Shown: positions 1-12,650, counted from the first letter of the stretch. The stretch: 64,000 bases of DNA from Poa pratensis (GCA_947311845.1 CAMZMU010000059.1:54645461-54709460); one strand, 5' to 3'. The notes: generated by a model not told the origin, from the letters alone. Program-made: numbers and translations.

Positions 1-3000
1 GCTTCAGATATGCAACTCAGTAAAACTAAAAGTACATCTAGCGTCAAACCGAAATCCCCTAATGCTTGTATGATTAATGATTCACATCCACTTGAGTCAG
101 GCAGTTTACCTTCCAATTCCCACATCTATCCGGATACCGGTATTTCTGTACATCCCCAAACTCATCGCAGGATAACTACAGGGAGTTACGAAGGACAGTC
201 AGCACAAATATTGGATGTCAGCTCCCACCCAAAAATCGAGCTGTAGCACCTGAGCACCTTGAGAATATGTGGACTAAAGGGAAGAATTACAAATTAGAAA
301 ATGCAAATCATGTTACTAAAGCACCTGTTAGATCTTCTTTGGTCACCGCTTCTTCAGTTCAGGAGTCAGTTCCCTTCAGCACTTCAATTCGTCAGCATCC
401 TACCGTTCCACAAAGGCAAACAGCGTCGTCTAATTCTGAGGAGCATCATTCGATAAAACATTCAGCTACTCCTGCATATTCAAATGGCAATTATCACCTG
501 CCAAAAAGTTTAGCTGCAGAAATGGCTGAGCATGCCAACCAAGAAGATTTCGCTGTGGACAGTGAGAGTTCATATGGCACCGAGGAGGAAGAAAGTAACA
601 ATATTACTGGCTTGGACTCTCCAGTAACCAGGGTTTGGGATAGCAAAACTAAAGGAAATGGGACCTCGTCTCATATACACCATCCACTTGAATTGTCTAG
701 TTTCCATAAAGCAAGGACAAATCGAAGTCATTTGGGCAAGTTAAAATGGCGAGAACTTCGTCAGGAAGAAAAAGGTCAAGGTCAAATGCTCAAAAGACTC
801 CCTTATGGCAAGAAGCAGATAGATCATTCTTGACGGGTGGTGACTTTGGCATACGAAACACATCAGAAAATGATTCAAGGGCTGATGGACTGTATGATGA
901 TACTGAGGTGGAAAGTATGACTAGGATGCTTAGTGGTGCAAATGCTTCATCTTTGTCGTTGGCATCAGGTGGCTCTTCCTTTTCATCTAATTATTCCAGC
1001 ACTAATGTGTTGGAAGACTCGTATTTAAAGTTAAGATGTGAGGTAACACAACTTCTGTCAAATACTCTAAGATCCTTGTAACTACTGGTGGTACATATCT
1101 TTATTAGATTTTCTTATTCAGGTGGTAGGAGCCAGCATTGTAAAAAGTGGGTCTGGCATGTTTGCTGTGTATGCTGTTTCCGTGACCGATGCCAACGGTA
1201 ATAGTTGGTCCATCAAGAGGAGGTGATTATGCTATATTTTTCACTTGTTTATCAGTCAGCCACAAGCCCATATCATATATGATGCTTATACCCGAAAGGA
1301 AAAGAAAAGCAGACAATGCCTATGAATGATTGATTGTTCTAGTATGTTAACTGCTTTCTAATTCTCATTGTGGTTTGCTGTGTACTTAATTCAGGTTTCG
1401 TCATTTTGAAGAGCTCCATCGGCGTCTGAAAGAATATCCTCAGTACAGTCTTCACTTGCCTCCAAAGCATTTCCTCTCATCAGGGTTAGAGGGTTCTGTT
1501 GTTCGAGAGAGGTGCAAGTTGCTTGACGTATATCTAAAGGTGTATTTCTTTGCGCTATTTCAAGATACTTACTTTATTTCTTCACTTTCTTCATAAGTTT
1601 GAGCATTGGCATTGTGATGTCTAATCAAGAAGCAGTTTCTTGGAATGTACTTAGTTTGAGTTATAGTTGGCTAAACGACGCAAATCATCTCTGCTAGCAT
1701 GAATGTCCATTACGTGTACTGCTCATTGACACATTGATCTATGTTACTTTACCATCTTATCAGTAATTTTTTCTCTGTGATTGCTACGTGGTCTGTAAGC
1801 CTTAAAATCGGCAAGTTATCTTTTGTCATGTTTATTTTCCATAGTGCTCTTTTACCTGATGAAGATTGGTTAAATTCTGGAAATATGATAACTCTTCCTG
1901 TTGATTCTACAGAATCTTCTTCAAATCCCCACTGTTTCAAGCTGTATTGAAGTCTGGGATTTTCTAAGTGTTGATTCACAGGTAGTCTTCTAAACCATAC
2001 CATGCCGAACCTTTTCCAAACTGCTGTGTATAACTATGAAATTTCCTTGTTACAGACATACATTTTCACAGATTCTCTCTCAGTTATCCAGGCACTGTCA
2101 GGTGAGCGATCTCCTTTTCGTTGACTTAGCTAATTTCTCTTTCTAAATTCCTCGTGCACAACTTAATGCCCACATCGTGATTTCGTGCAGTCAATTTAGA
2201 TGTAAGATCAAGCGAGAAGGGTGCAAAACCATTGAATTCCCCCAACGCTTCGAATGAAAAATTGTCCTCTACGAGACAATCTGTAAGTGGATATCAAAAT
2301 GATATCTTGCATAAGGATAAGGACTTCGCTGCTGTTGATGGTTTGAGACTGAGGAAAGGAAATACAGATCAGAATTTAGAAACTAGTGTTAGTAACGCAA
2401 GTTCCAATATCTATCAAGACAACTCTGGAAGTGATCCTGAACAAAACGATTACTCGTTTTCGATAAATTCAGGAGATCATAAGAAAATGCAGGCAAGTCA
2501 AACTGATTATACATCTGAAATTTTGGAAACTGATGGATACTCAGGGACTCCTAATGAAGTAAGTTCTGATTGTTTTTACGACTCTTACCATCAATTCGTC
2601 ATATCTGCTCAAGCTATATTTAGTGCTTTTGCAACCATTTTTCCATTTGGCGTTCTTTTACTTTTTTTTTGATGTGTGATGCCGCAGCTGCCTGGCTGAC
2701 AAATTATACCTACTTTAATGCAGTGGATGGCTCCAAATGTTAGTGCCCCCATATTTCATCTTGTTGATGTGATTTTTCAACTCCAAGATGGAGGCTGGAT
2801 CAGGTGAGTTAATTCTACACCCTTGATTGTCTGTAACTGTAACCTTGGTTTTTGCACTTCTGTATAATGAACCCATGTGTGAATGATCTGTATTAGACTT
2901 GAATATTCTTTGTTTTTGTTTCTGTAGACGTCAAGCATTTTGGGTGGCAAAGCAAATACTGCAATTAGGAATGGGAGACACATTTGATGACTGGCTTGTT

Positions 3001-4190
3001 GAGAAAATCCAGTTACTTAGAAAGGGGAGGATAATTGCTTTTGCAGTCAAGCGTGTTGAACAAGTAAGTCTATGGTGTCATCCTTAGCAAAATAGGTGCC
3101 AACAACCAACAATATAAAAGACAGCTGTTTAATTCAGTTTGCCAATTCGATAAATTCTTCCCATCAAGTCTATGGTCATGACTGTGCCCCTAAATTATGC
3201 TGTATGCTTCCTATTTTCACTCTGTGCAGATACTCTGGCCAGATGGAATTTTCATGACAAAGCATCCCAGCAGAAAACCAGCTGAAACTCCTTCTCCTGG
3301 TGGCCAGAATGATGGCAATACAAACAATCTGACTGAAGAACAAGATTAGAAGCTGCCCGTCGTGCAGATTTTGTCCGCGAACTAATAATAGGTGAACTTT
3401 GTAATTGCTTTCCATCTTATCTTTCTAGTGTTTCTAGAGACAGTGATTTTCTGCTATCCTCGTCACCTCTGTTATTGCAGTTACTATGTTCTTCGGGTAC
3501 TTCTGTTAGCTCTGGTTGCTTACTGTTGTTATCCCCACAGATAAAGCACCATCTGGGCTGGTGAGTCTGGTTGGTCGAACGGAGTACGAAAGATGTGCTC
3601 AGGATATCTACTTCTTTCTCCAGGTAAAAAATATCCTCTGGGGATTCAGTGCATACTGAATGCAGATTTACCATTTTATTCAACAGTCTGCACACTGTCA
3701 GTTCTATTAGCATGTGAGCTCCTAGGCCCTAACTGGTCATTGCTTATTCAGCTAACGTATAAGCCATCTCATCATCCCGTTCGTCGGCCTCATAATCTCA
3801 CTGTCGTGAAGGCTAGCATGTTTAGCTGGCATAGATTCGTACTGCCCTTCACCAACCAACTTAACTAGTGCCACTATTTAAGATTAGTTGAACCAAGTCT
3901 TATATTCGAAGGACCATACAGTCCTTCAACATCGATGTTCGAAGTCATATGGTTACTTATCATTTTCACTACAGGAAAGCAACACGAAAATTAACATAAA
4001 AGAAAGATTATAGATTAGCGTTGTATGATCTTTAACTCATATCTTTTTTTTTCCCGTCCAGTCCCAAGTTTGTCTGAAGCAGCTAACATTTGAACTCCTA
4101 GAGCTCCTTGTCCTCGCTGCGTTTCCAGAGCTGGATGATACCGTGAGGAAGTGGCATGAAGACAAACATCAGTTGGCTGCCCTGGAATGA
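1..4190 (+). CDS. PX domain / sorting nexin C-terminal domain protein, 3' part (5' end outside window)
   Basis: A phosphoinositide-binding PX protein with a Nexin_C tail, expected to act in endosomal membrane trafficking (family knowledge; the usual N-terminal PXA domain would lie upstream of the window). Exons read as 1-1042, 1122-1222, 1395-1539, 1913-1981, 2056-2101, 2191-2558, 2724-2803, 2928-3063, 3230-3391, 3541-3623 and 4062-4190, each bounded by GT/AG. The PX core lies in exons 2-5 (RRFRHFEELHRRL, then YPQYSLHLPPKHF). Nexin_C lies in the last exons (FQLQDGGWIRRQAFWVAKQ, then LLELLVLAAFPELDDT), with the stop at 4188-4190. Three one-base frame breaks occur near 229, 741 and 3344; each looks like a homopolymer one base short, and the last makes a TAG at 3347-3349. 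Either recent pseudogenisation or base-calling error. Family assignment is firm; intactness is uncertain. Confidence 0.86.
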
Positions 4191-4798
4191 TCTCTTTTGT
4201 GGTGGTCGTGTCGATGGATTGTGCTGTCGTCCCGGAGCGCCTATCCATTTCACTGTAAATAAGGCGATTTTCAGGAGATTCCTAGTTTGCACGGAGACGG
4301 ACGGCGTTGTGCAGTGTGAATACAAGTAGCTTAGCTGACAACTCGTGTCCTTTTTCGTGTCTTTTCCTCCTGGATAGGGTTTGGGTATACGTAATGCAGC
4401 ATGCAAAGAAAGAGAGGTTGATACAGTTTTTGTTTTGTTTTGTTCTATGCTGTAGCGTAGGATAGCTGCACTTTCTTTGTTAGCGTTTGTAATTTCCTTT
4501 TTTGGTTATACACCTCCACCCTGATGATGATGAATGAATGAAGATAAAAGTGGTCATTAGATGGATAGAGAAATTCATCGGCTCCTGGTTGCTAGTAACT
4601 CATGGCAACACCTGTATAAAATCGTGACTTTTGTTTGCTTCGTCCCTGCTGTGGCCGCTGTAGTCTGTCCTAACTCGGAGGAGGAATTGCATGAAAGAAG
4701 GAGAGAGTTGTAGCCGGATGCGTAACAGAACAGAGAGCTGGAATCGGAGACGGGCTCCTGTGATCCTGTCCGACCCGGAGAACGGGACGGCCGCTTCC
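4191..4798 (+). other. 3' untranslated/intergenic stretch after the PX gene
   Basis: T-rich, AT-rich sequence with several potential polyadenylation-like motifs to about 4545, consistent with the PX gene 3' UTR. It is followed by about 250 bases leading into the promoter of the next locus. No other coding signal is seen. Confidence 0.5.
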
Positions 4799-4806
4799 TA
4801 TATATA
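4799..4806 (+). promoter_or_regulatory. TATA box of small-family copy A
   Basis: TATATATA about 100 bases upstream of the ATG at 4905, preceded by a GGCCGC tract. The other family copies have the same GGCCGC-then-TATA arrangement at 17881, 19386 and 22682. Confidence 0.55.
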
Positions 4807-4904
4807 CGAGCCCACGTTCCAAAGCCGTATAAAAACCACGACAACAACGACGCAACGCACTATACTACGGAGTATTACTACAGAGACAACGATCAGAATC
4901 AACA

Positions 4905-5277
4905 ATGTCGACGGCGCTGGGACTCGCGGCGAGAAGGCTGTACAGTGGCGGCGCGCTGCGGCAGGCGGCCATCTCGCGGCTGGGACAACGGCGGCTGATG
5001 CCGCGGTTCAACCACGCGGAGGCGACGCATGCTCCCACCAACGGCGCCGGAAGCCGGCCGAGAGCGACGGCGGTGTTTTGTTCAAGCGGATCGGGCAGAG
5101 GAAGGAGGAGCTGTACGACCTGATGACCGAGGCGCACAAGAAGCACGGGGGAACGGGACAGGACTGGAAGCTGTTCCGGCGCCTCTCTGCACACGTCGAG
5201 CCCAGGCCAACCGAAGCCTGAGACGCGACGACGACATGCTCAGGGCTTTTGGTATCTGGATTGCGGCTCTGGGTTGA
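4905..5277 (+). pseudogene. Small presequence-like protein family, copy A (frame-broken, intron-less)
   Basis: Family without a function I recognise. The N-terminus MSTALGLAARRLYSGG is Arg/Ala-rich and lacks acidic residues, like a mitochondrial presequence (inference). It matches copy C (19488) and copy E (35469), which share AARRL, LRQ and SRL blocks. The central helix RKEELYDLMTEAHKKHGG is in a different frame from the start, so an indel lies between about 5040 and 5090. A further frame change near 5205 gives DDDMLRAFGIWIAALG, resembling the C-terminus of copy C. The intron that separates these parts in copies C and D is absent here, so the copy may be a retrocopy or have lost the intron. 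Not expected to encode the full protein as read. Confidence 0.55.
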
Positions 5278-5599
5278 TCCTGCTTGGAGTCTGGGTCATG
5301 AATCAATTTAGAGCACCCCACACTCCCGTTGATGATCATCGGATGTGATGATACTTGATTTCCCCTTCTTTTTTACTAGAGTTGGCCATGTTTGCAATAT
5401 ATTGATTATTATATACGGAGTATATATTTTTGGCGTGTCAAGAGTTTTTTTTTCGGAATCGCTGTGACAAGAGATGTTTATGCGCCTGGGCTAAACACTT
5501 TGTATTTCGGAAGTCAATAAGGGATGACCTGTATTCACCCCGTAAAAAAATACAAGCAGGACAATTAATAGAGAGATGCACATGATACATCGAAATTTA

Positions 5600-5790
5600 C
5601 ACCTAAGTTTTCAATTCTGAAACTGTGCAACAGTGCAAGGCGAGCGAAGAACTTTTGCAGTGCGGCCCTCGTGTCTTTGATCACGCTCGGGACGCCCAGG
5701 ACGTCCTTGAACCGCTGTAAGAGCGCCTGCCGAGTGCCGCAGCCCAGCCTCCTGGCCCGAGAGTCGCCGCTGCAGCCATCGTCGGTCTCT
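5600..5790 (-). pseudogene. Pelota-like fragment
   Basis: On the minus strand this stretch reads FKDVLGVPSVIKDTRAALQKFF, with only a few residues around it conserved. It matches the start of the third domain of the pelota-like gene at 16456-17567 ([20 protein letters not shown]). No start, stop or other domain is nearby, so it is a short relic. Both pelota-like segments lie beside members of the same small-protein family, which suggests one ancestral pair was duplicated. Confidence 0.55.
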
Positions 5791-6189
5791 CTTAGCTAGC
5801 TTGATATGTTTTGGGGGATTATACATTGCTGATCCCACAGTGCACTGTCTGTGTTGTTGTGGATCTCAGGTTAGAACCGTAGCTACTCTCTCTAATTTTA
5901 TATTAATTGTCGATAAATCGGATATATATGGACATGCTGCATACATCCGATTTAACGGCATTTAATATGTATTGGAGGGAGTAGAAAATATAAGCAATTG
6001 CATGGGCCATGATCTTTTTTGGTCGGACCTAGCTTATGCACAGCCCAAGCCGGCAAAGGCCCAGTGTTGTGGATAATTTCCGATACTTCTATATCCAAAG
6101 CTTTGTCTTCGCTGTCGCCTTTTGTGGAAATAGACAAGTATATGCATTTTTTGATAAATGATGATTCGGATTTTTTCTTCAAAAAGACC
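5791..6189. other. Intergenic; partial Stowaway-type end near 5965-5985
   Basis: AT-rich sequence. A GGAGGGAGTA motif around 5975 resembles the terminus of a Stowaway MITE, but no matching opposite end is clear. No coding signal is supported. Confidence 0.3.
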
Positions 6190-6440
6190 TGATTTGGATC
6201 CCCAAATTATTAAATTGATGCACTAACCAACTCAGTTAAAAGTCTGAACTGATTGAAAGTGGATAGTCAATATACTTATATTTTGCTTGAGCAGAGTCTT
6301 GAACTTGACACACTTGGCTCTAATACCATATTAAAGATGCACTAGCCAATTCAACTAAAAGAACAGTTGGCTCTGATACCACATTAAAAATGCATTAGCT
6401 AACTCAACTGAAAGTCCGAACCGATGAAAAACAGATAAAT
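6190..6440 (-). mobile_element. Degenerate miniature LTR element (TRIM-like) with two primer-binding-site motifs
   Basis: The plus strand holds GGCTCTAATACCA and GGCTCTGATACCAC about 60 bases apart. On the minus strand these read as the initiator-Met tRNA primer site (TGGTATCAGAGCC-type), each preceded by a similar block containing GTTAGTGCAT. A third copy of the block lies near 6219. Repeated LTR-end plus PBS units with no coding interior fit a TRIM or a tandem TRIM relic. Boundaries are not defined. Confidence 0.45.
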
Positions 6441-6734
6441 GATCTTTTTATATTTTAACATGCGCAGTGTTGAAAAGCTTGGTTTCTCCCCAGAATGATT
6501 TTCTATTCTGTGTTTGGTTTTGTGTAACGTGTTGTGCATATGATGGTTGATCGCACTAGCATTTCTTTAAATGTATATATGGTGTGGATCTATATATTTG
6601 CAATGTCACAAGTAGAAAGCTTCGCGCGCTTCTCACTCAACTGTACAATGCATTGGCAGGTTAACCTCAAGAATGTAATTGTGCTTTAACCTTGAGGAGC
6701 CGCAAAGCGCGTCAATGGCTCTAGCGTCAGTGCG

Positions 6735-6879
6735 TCACCGCCGCTTTGTTAGAATCTGAAGCAGAATCTCATTGAACGTGTCCACGGGTCCGGGAAGGCA
6801 GAAGTGAAGGCAGTCGCTCGGCAGCCGCTTGGACACACCGCGGAAGAAGGGGTAGCTTTTCATCTAAACGCCGGGATGT
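6735..6879 (-). pseudogene. TBL/AXY4-like O-acetyltransferase pseudogene, C-terminal part
   Basis: Minus strand; the stop codon complement is at 6735-6737. It reads MKSYPFFRGVSKRLPSDCLH and then a short tail ending ILTKRR. The DCLH matches the catalytic DxxH motif of the trichome-birefringence-like/PC-esterase family. An in-frame TAG (6864-6866) lies where a Tyr is expected just before MKSY. The segment continues exactly from the part at 12663-13597 once the CACTA element and one copy of its TGT duplication are removed. Confidence 0.85.
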
Positions 6880-6896
6880 CACTACAGAGAACATGT

Positions 6897-7235
6897 TTTT
6901 AGAGGCACTTTGAAATGCCACTAAAAATCCTCAAAGTGCCTCTAAGTATTTTTAGTGGCACTTTAAAAAGCGTTGCATTTAATCGTGTTGCTAAAAAGTA
7001 TAGAGGCATTTGAAGTAAAATGCCACTAAAAATGAGTATTTTTAGAGGCATTTCCAGATTTGCCTCTATACTTTTTAGGGGCACTGTTTTTCAAATGCCT
7101 CTAACTATTTTTAGAGGCCTCCATACTTTTTAGGGGCACTGTTTTTCAAATGCCTCTAACTATTTTTAGTGGCATTTCCAGAAATGCCTCTATATTTTTT
7201 AGGCACTGTTTTTCAAATGCCTCTAAAAAGTAGTT
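6897..7235. repeat. CACTA left subterminal repeat region
   Basis: About a dozen short motifs of the form TTTTTAGAGGCA or its complement TGCCTCTAAAAA, in both orientations, with spacers of 10-25 bases. The same motif recurs at the other end of the element. In this superfamily such motifs bind transposase. Confidence 0.85.
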
Positions 7236-8970
7236 GCATAGCAAACATACATTCATAACATACATTACGGGATTCATAACATACATTCAGGAATTTAATA
7301 TTCTTGTAATTGCATTCATAACATATTCTTCAGAAAGTTCACAGAAATATTACTATTCTTCATATACATACATTCAGGAATCATCTACTCCAAACTGACA
7401 GAAATATCATCATTTGTAAGCAGAAATGCCTCGACAGAAATCAAACTCTAAACTGACAGAAATACATTCATAACATATTTTTCCAAACTCCAAACTGACA
7501 GAAATGCATATTGTCTATGCCATCTCAAACATCCAGCACCCTAAGGGAAACAGAAAAAATAAGATGACAAATGTGAATTTCCCCAATAAAAAGATCCAAG
7601 CAAAAAATGTTGCAGTAGATACAACTGATTGAAGAAAAACACTCACCGACCATCAATTTTACATCTCCAGCAGCCCCCTTCTATCCATCTATTCTGCTAT
7701 GGCCCTCCGGCTGGTACCCTCGGTGAAATGTAAGTAAAAGAACAAATCGACCAGACGCCCATGATCTGAAACAGAACAAATTAATCATGATGAGCACAAC
7801 CCTCAACTCGTACTTGCTTGACCTTGCTGCTGCCCATCAGCGCTTATAATTTTCCTTCAATATCCTAATACTACATAGATGATAAATTATTCTTAAAAGG
7901 TAGCATGAATTGCTCTAGACTAATGTAATTGACATCACAAACTATATACTGCTATGACTCCTACAGTTTTCAGTAGAAAATGTATCTTTGAACAGAGCAA
8001 ACTAAAATCATCCAATATAGAAAGTCAATTAGTATCGAAGGCATACTATATATTTTTATGAGGTTCGTACAGTAACCTGTCCTAGAATTCTCCTAAAAGG
8101 ACTGAATTTTAGCCACCAGTCTAGAACTAAAGTCATACACATGTGCTCAAGCTATGCGTGCCAACAAAACAAAGCCATTTTAGATGCCCTCAATAGATGC
8201 TTATTTTGTCGAGCATGCATGAAACACAACAGCATTGTTATCATTGCTACATGCCATTTCTGTCTGACTCTAACATTTAACTGTTTAAACATCTAGTAAG
8301 TATATTTACAATCTATGAGACTGGTGGCGAAGAAGGTTAGTGATGATAGATCCAGGATGAGAGGCTAAGCAGACACCAACGTTATGATATTAAGACACCA
8401 TTCAACCTTCGTTAAGGCAAAACAAGACTTGCAGCGAAATCTTAAGAAAGCACATAGTATTATGTCAAAAAATTCATTTGGGAGTATTGTGGATACAAGT
8501 ATTACAGCAAGCAGGGAGCAGTGGCAATAAAAAGGAAAAATAGATTAGATATGAAAACATACACCCAATTCCGAAGCTCTTTGTTTCAGAGAAACTATTC
8601 CCTCTTGTGTCTGTAGAGCAGTATAAGCTGGAACTCCTTTCTGTTAATAACAGATGCCATAAGGAAACCAAACACGATAAGAAATTACGGTACAGAATAA
8701 GCTGGATCATCCATCAGTTTTTATATGAAAGCAATAAGAAGTTGCACATGTACCTTCAGTTTATTCCAACACCACCAGTAGTACTTCAAAACCTTCTCTT
8801 GAGAAATATCCACCCTGGTTCCACCACAAGTTAGTAGTCAGGTGAGTATGTGTTAATTACCCTGGTTCCACCACCAGAGTGAAATCATTTAGGCTGTGTT
8901 AATTACCCTTTCTGACTTGGTGACATACTTCATGTAACCTCTTACACATCCTCAGCAAATTTAACTGAAA

Positions 8971-9064
8971 TCGAACACCGAGCGCGCAAGGATGGCACAT
9001 GGCACGGAGCCTCAGACAACAGAGTCACTAGGGCGTCGGGTCGAAGGCCGAGCTCTAGGAGGGA
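8971..9064. repeat. Internal direct repeat of the CACTA interior, copy 1
   Basis: A ~95-bp stretch containing GCGCGCAAGGATGGCACATG and GGGTCGAAGGCCGAGCTCTA, repeated with few differences at 11258-11352 in the same orientation. Function unknown; possibly captured host sequence duplicated within the element. Confidence 0.75.
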
Positions 9065-10901
9065 GTTTTGTTCTTCCTCTCCCTCCTCCTCATCGTTGTA
9101 TCTTCTTCTCTTCGAGCGACTTGCCTCGACTTCTTGGCCCGGACATCGTCTTTTCGCTGCTGCTAAATAAATAAATACAGGGCTCAAGTTAGGTTCAGAG
9201 ACAGGATTTTCCGATTCTGAATTTCAAAAAAAACACAAACTACTGCGGGGCGATCACTCTGTTTGTACCTTTGGCTTTGAAGAGTGTCTGATTTGCCGCT
9301 GCTATCAACACCAGGCCTGTCCCTGCTGTGCTTCCTGGCAACCATACTTTCATACACGTTTGGGTGATCGTTGATCATGCTGAACAAGCGCTTCCTGACA
9401 AACACAAGAACCCAGAATTGTTGGAATGGCAACAGGTTGCAGCTAAAGCTTTCAGACAAACTTGACACCACATATCTTAAGAACTACTATTTGACAGAAC
9501 ACTTCCCTAAAAAGTGGAGTAACATTTCTCTTGGACAAAAGGGGGCAAGAAAAAATAGAGATTACAATAATAATATAACTAGAAGAAACATGGAATTTGT
9601 GGAAGTACTGAAAATGACACGGTTCAGAAAAAAAGACGGTATCAGTTTCCTCGTGCATCAGTAACAGCAGAAGGCTTTTGCAGAAAGTTAACAGCTACAC
9701 GTGACAACTAAATGGCAGAACACTTAACAGAGAAGACATCAAGAACAAAATTAGCAAGTGATTGAACTGGTATGTGCATGCAATCAATTATCCTGAGTGA
9801 TCTTCTTAGTTCTAATATTTTAGTGCTAACACAAGGGAACGGATCGTACATAGATTACTAGCATGGCAGGCCATCAACATTGTAGGTATCTATACAATGA
9901 AAAATCTGTCAAGCCTTCTGAAACAATTTGTTGTGAACGAAGCCATTCAAGTAGGCAAAAGTATGAATTTTACTATGATGAGTAAGACAGGAGTAAATGG
10001 ACATTCTAACGAAATATATCCTATTCTAAGTAAATCGTTTAACAGACATAACATGGGATTAATAAAGAATATTGCGGTCCAATTGTCAATTTCCAGAGAT
10101 GAGACGACGAGTGGAAGAGGATTCCTGCTGGCCTGCCATACTGAAGTGAAGTTACTTCGTTTTCTTTAATTACGTTAGCCGAATTCTGAAAATAAAAATA
10201 TGCACAATATAAAGCTGGAACGTCCAGGCTCCACATACAAAGTACCTAAGCAGAAAATTCTCACTGTACTTCTTGTGAGAGAGAAAAACTAAAAGGTGCG
10301 CAACTAAAGACATACATCAATGTAAAAAACTAGAATTATGGCTTGCCAACATGTTGGAACAAGACATGGATAAAGCAATGGGCATTGGTTGTTATCGAGT
10401 GCATCAAGAGAACAGAGGAAATTACCTAGTTTTCATTCAGTGTATAGAGATACGGAATGAGTTAATAATATGTTGCCCATAAAAGGTCACGAGAGATAAA
10501 TATAAAGTTGCTCACCAAGATCTAGAATACCACCACCATAATAATGAAAACCTAAGTACAATATGTTGCTTACTTGCTTAATTTCCAATCATAAAATTGA
10601 CATTTGTGTTGCTACTGCGGTGTCACACTTCCAACTATCTACATAAATGACACCGCAACACCTCTATGTCGTAAATCATGATAAGAAGGTGCTAGTACCT
10701 CAAAATTCTACCATGACAGACAGGTGACCTGAAGCTGCAGACTGTATATCATCAATTAGTGCTGTCAGAGAACCACCAAATTAATCAGATACAGAAGTAT
10801 CCTGATCCAAAAATTTGAGTTCTAGAACCCTGTAAACTTCACAAACCATATCGACACAGCACATGGGAGAACTGATAACTACACACACACCCTTTCTCAA
10901 G

Positions 10902-11084
10902 CTACCACAGTTCATCGATCCACGAGATCATCACCAGTACAAAAAAAATAAGGGGGAGGCAGCGCAGGGGATTGGGTAATTCCGTGCGGATGCCGAGCTT
11001 GACGGAGCCGTAGATGACCTGGAGCTCAAGAGAGAGTTGGAAGAAGACGTGGTCGACCTGGAAAAGCGGCAACAACACCATCAT
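10902..11084 (-). other. Possible captured gene fragment inside the CACTA element
   Basis: The minus strand carries an open stretch with HVFFQLSLELQVIYGSV and moderately high GC unlike the surrounding AT-rich interior. I do not recognise a family, and there is no clear start or splice context. Host-sequence capture is common in CACTA elements, but this is inference. Confidence 0.25.
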
Positions 11085-11145
11085 GCCACCAAATTACCAC
11101 CGCACCACAACAGCACCACCACCACACCACCACCATACCACCATA
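11085..11145. repeat. (CCA)n-type simple repeat
   Basis: Imperfect CCA/ACC triplet run inside the CACTA interior. Open frames across it encode only His/Pro/Thr or Trp/Gly/Val-rich low-complexity sequence. Confidence 0.85.
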
Positions 11146-11257
11146 ACATCGGAGAGGCCAAGCGGCGCCATGCATCCAGGTGAGCCCGAGACGGAGAGGT
11201 TGCGTAGGGCCTCGAGGTAGAAGCTCCTCGTCACCTTCACCTGGGCGCCGCATTTGC

Positions 11258-11352
11258 TCGAACACCAAGCGCGCAAGGATGGCACATGGCAGGGATCCTC
11301 GGACAACAGAGTCACGAGGGCGTAGGGTCGAAGGCCGAGCTCTAGAAGGGAG
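11258..11352. repeat. Internal direct repeat of the CACTA interior, copy 2
   Basis: Second copy of the segment at 8971-9064, differing by scattered substitutions (for example CGAACACCAAG versus CGAACACCGAG). It lies in the GC-rich block of the element. Confidence 0.75.
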
Positions 11353-12339
11353 CTGTAGACAACGAGGAAGCAGCCGAGGGCGCGGCGGCGCGGGAATCGC
11401 GCCGGCAGCCGAGCCCAGCCCCCACGGCTAGGGTTTAAGCCACGGCGTCGCACTCGGGAGTGGAGCGGCTTGTCGGCGGCAGGGAATCGGCGGAGATATG
11501 CAAGGACAGTCCAGGCCGGAGAGCGGCGGTGCCGGGGCCGGCCGCCGACGGCCGAAGACATGGGCGGCGCCGCGGCGGCGCGGGCGGTGTGAGGGGAACC
11601 GGGAACAGGAGAGAGCTGCGCGCGAGGGAGAGAGAGAAATGAGGTAGGGACGATTGCCCACGGCGCCGGTCGGTGGTTTTGACTTTTTCTCAGGGTGTAA
11701 GTGGGAACGATTGCCCACGGCGGCGCCAAGTCGTGCCCGTTTAGTTGCGTTCATGGACATCCACGGGCAAAACCAGAAAATTGGCGGGCAGTCATGGCCC
11801 TTCTGCTAAGCCCGCTACAAGCCCACAACCTGTGATCGGCGCCGCCACTTTCGCCCAGTACCTACGTCAGCCATCGTCAAACAAAAGCAGATCGTCAGCG
11901 ATGTCTCGCAAGGGATGCGGCAGCCACCGCGACGTGCGTGTGGACATGGAGCACGTTGAACTCGCGAAGAAGCACAATCCATACGAGTCGCGTATGCTAG
12001 TCATGTATAAATGTACGTATGACATCACCATTACATCATCATGACGTATGCACACATGTTAAAGATAGTATAAAGTTCGAAGCTTTGCATCTTGCATGAC
12101 AAAATATTCAAAAAAACAAGAATTTGTTTGTTATCTTTCTTGAATATACTGCTCACCGGGAGCAGATGAGCCCGGTCTCCAATCGCATTATCGCAATTAC
12201 CGAATACAACGTTCGGTCCAGGTACCCAGGTCCTAGAATTAAGCGTGGTACCATCTAAATTGCCAAAGATGGTTTACAGATTTTTAATCATGGTGAATAG
12301 CTTAAAACTCCCCGTTAAAAAGGCTAAAAAATGTAAATT

Positions 12340-12650
12340 CCGACTGCTAAAATGGTGTTTTTAGAGGCATATTTTAGAAATGCCCCTAAAAATATATTTA
12401 TAGAGGCACTTTGAAAAAATGACCCTAAAAATAATATTTGTAGAGGCACTTTGAAAAAATGCCTCTAAAAATGGTATTTTTAGAGGCACATTTTAGAAGT
12501 ACCCCTAAAAATTATATCTATAGAGGCACTTTTTTCAAAGTGCCCCTAAAAATGGCATTTTCAGAGGCACTTAGTTCAAAATGCCTCTGAAAAATATTTT
12601 TAGAGGCATTTAAAAGAAATGCCCCAAGCAAAATGCCCCTATAAATACGT
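12340..12650. repeat. CACTA right subterminal repeat region
   Basis: Repeated TAGAGGCAC / GTGCCCCTAAAA motifs in alternating orientation, mirroring the left end. Gaps between motifs are short and AT-rich. Confidence 0.85.

Noticed and set aside
1741..1950. Short plus-strand open frame within the PX gene
   Set aside because: It spans an intron and reads exon 1913-1981 in the wrong frame.
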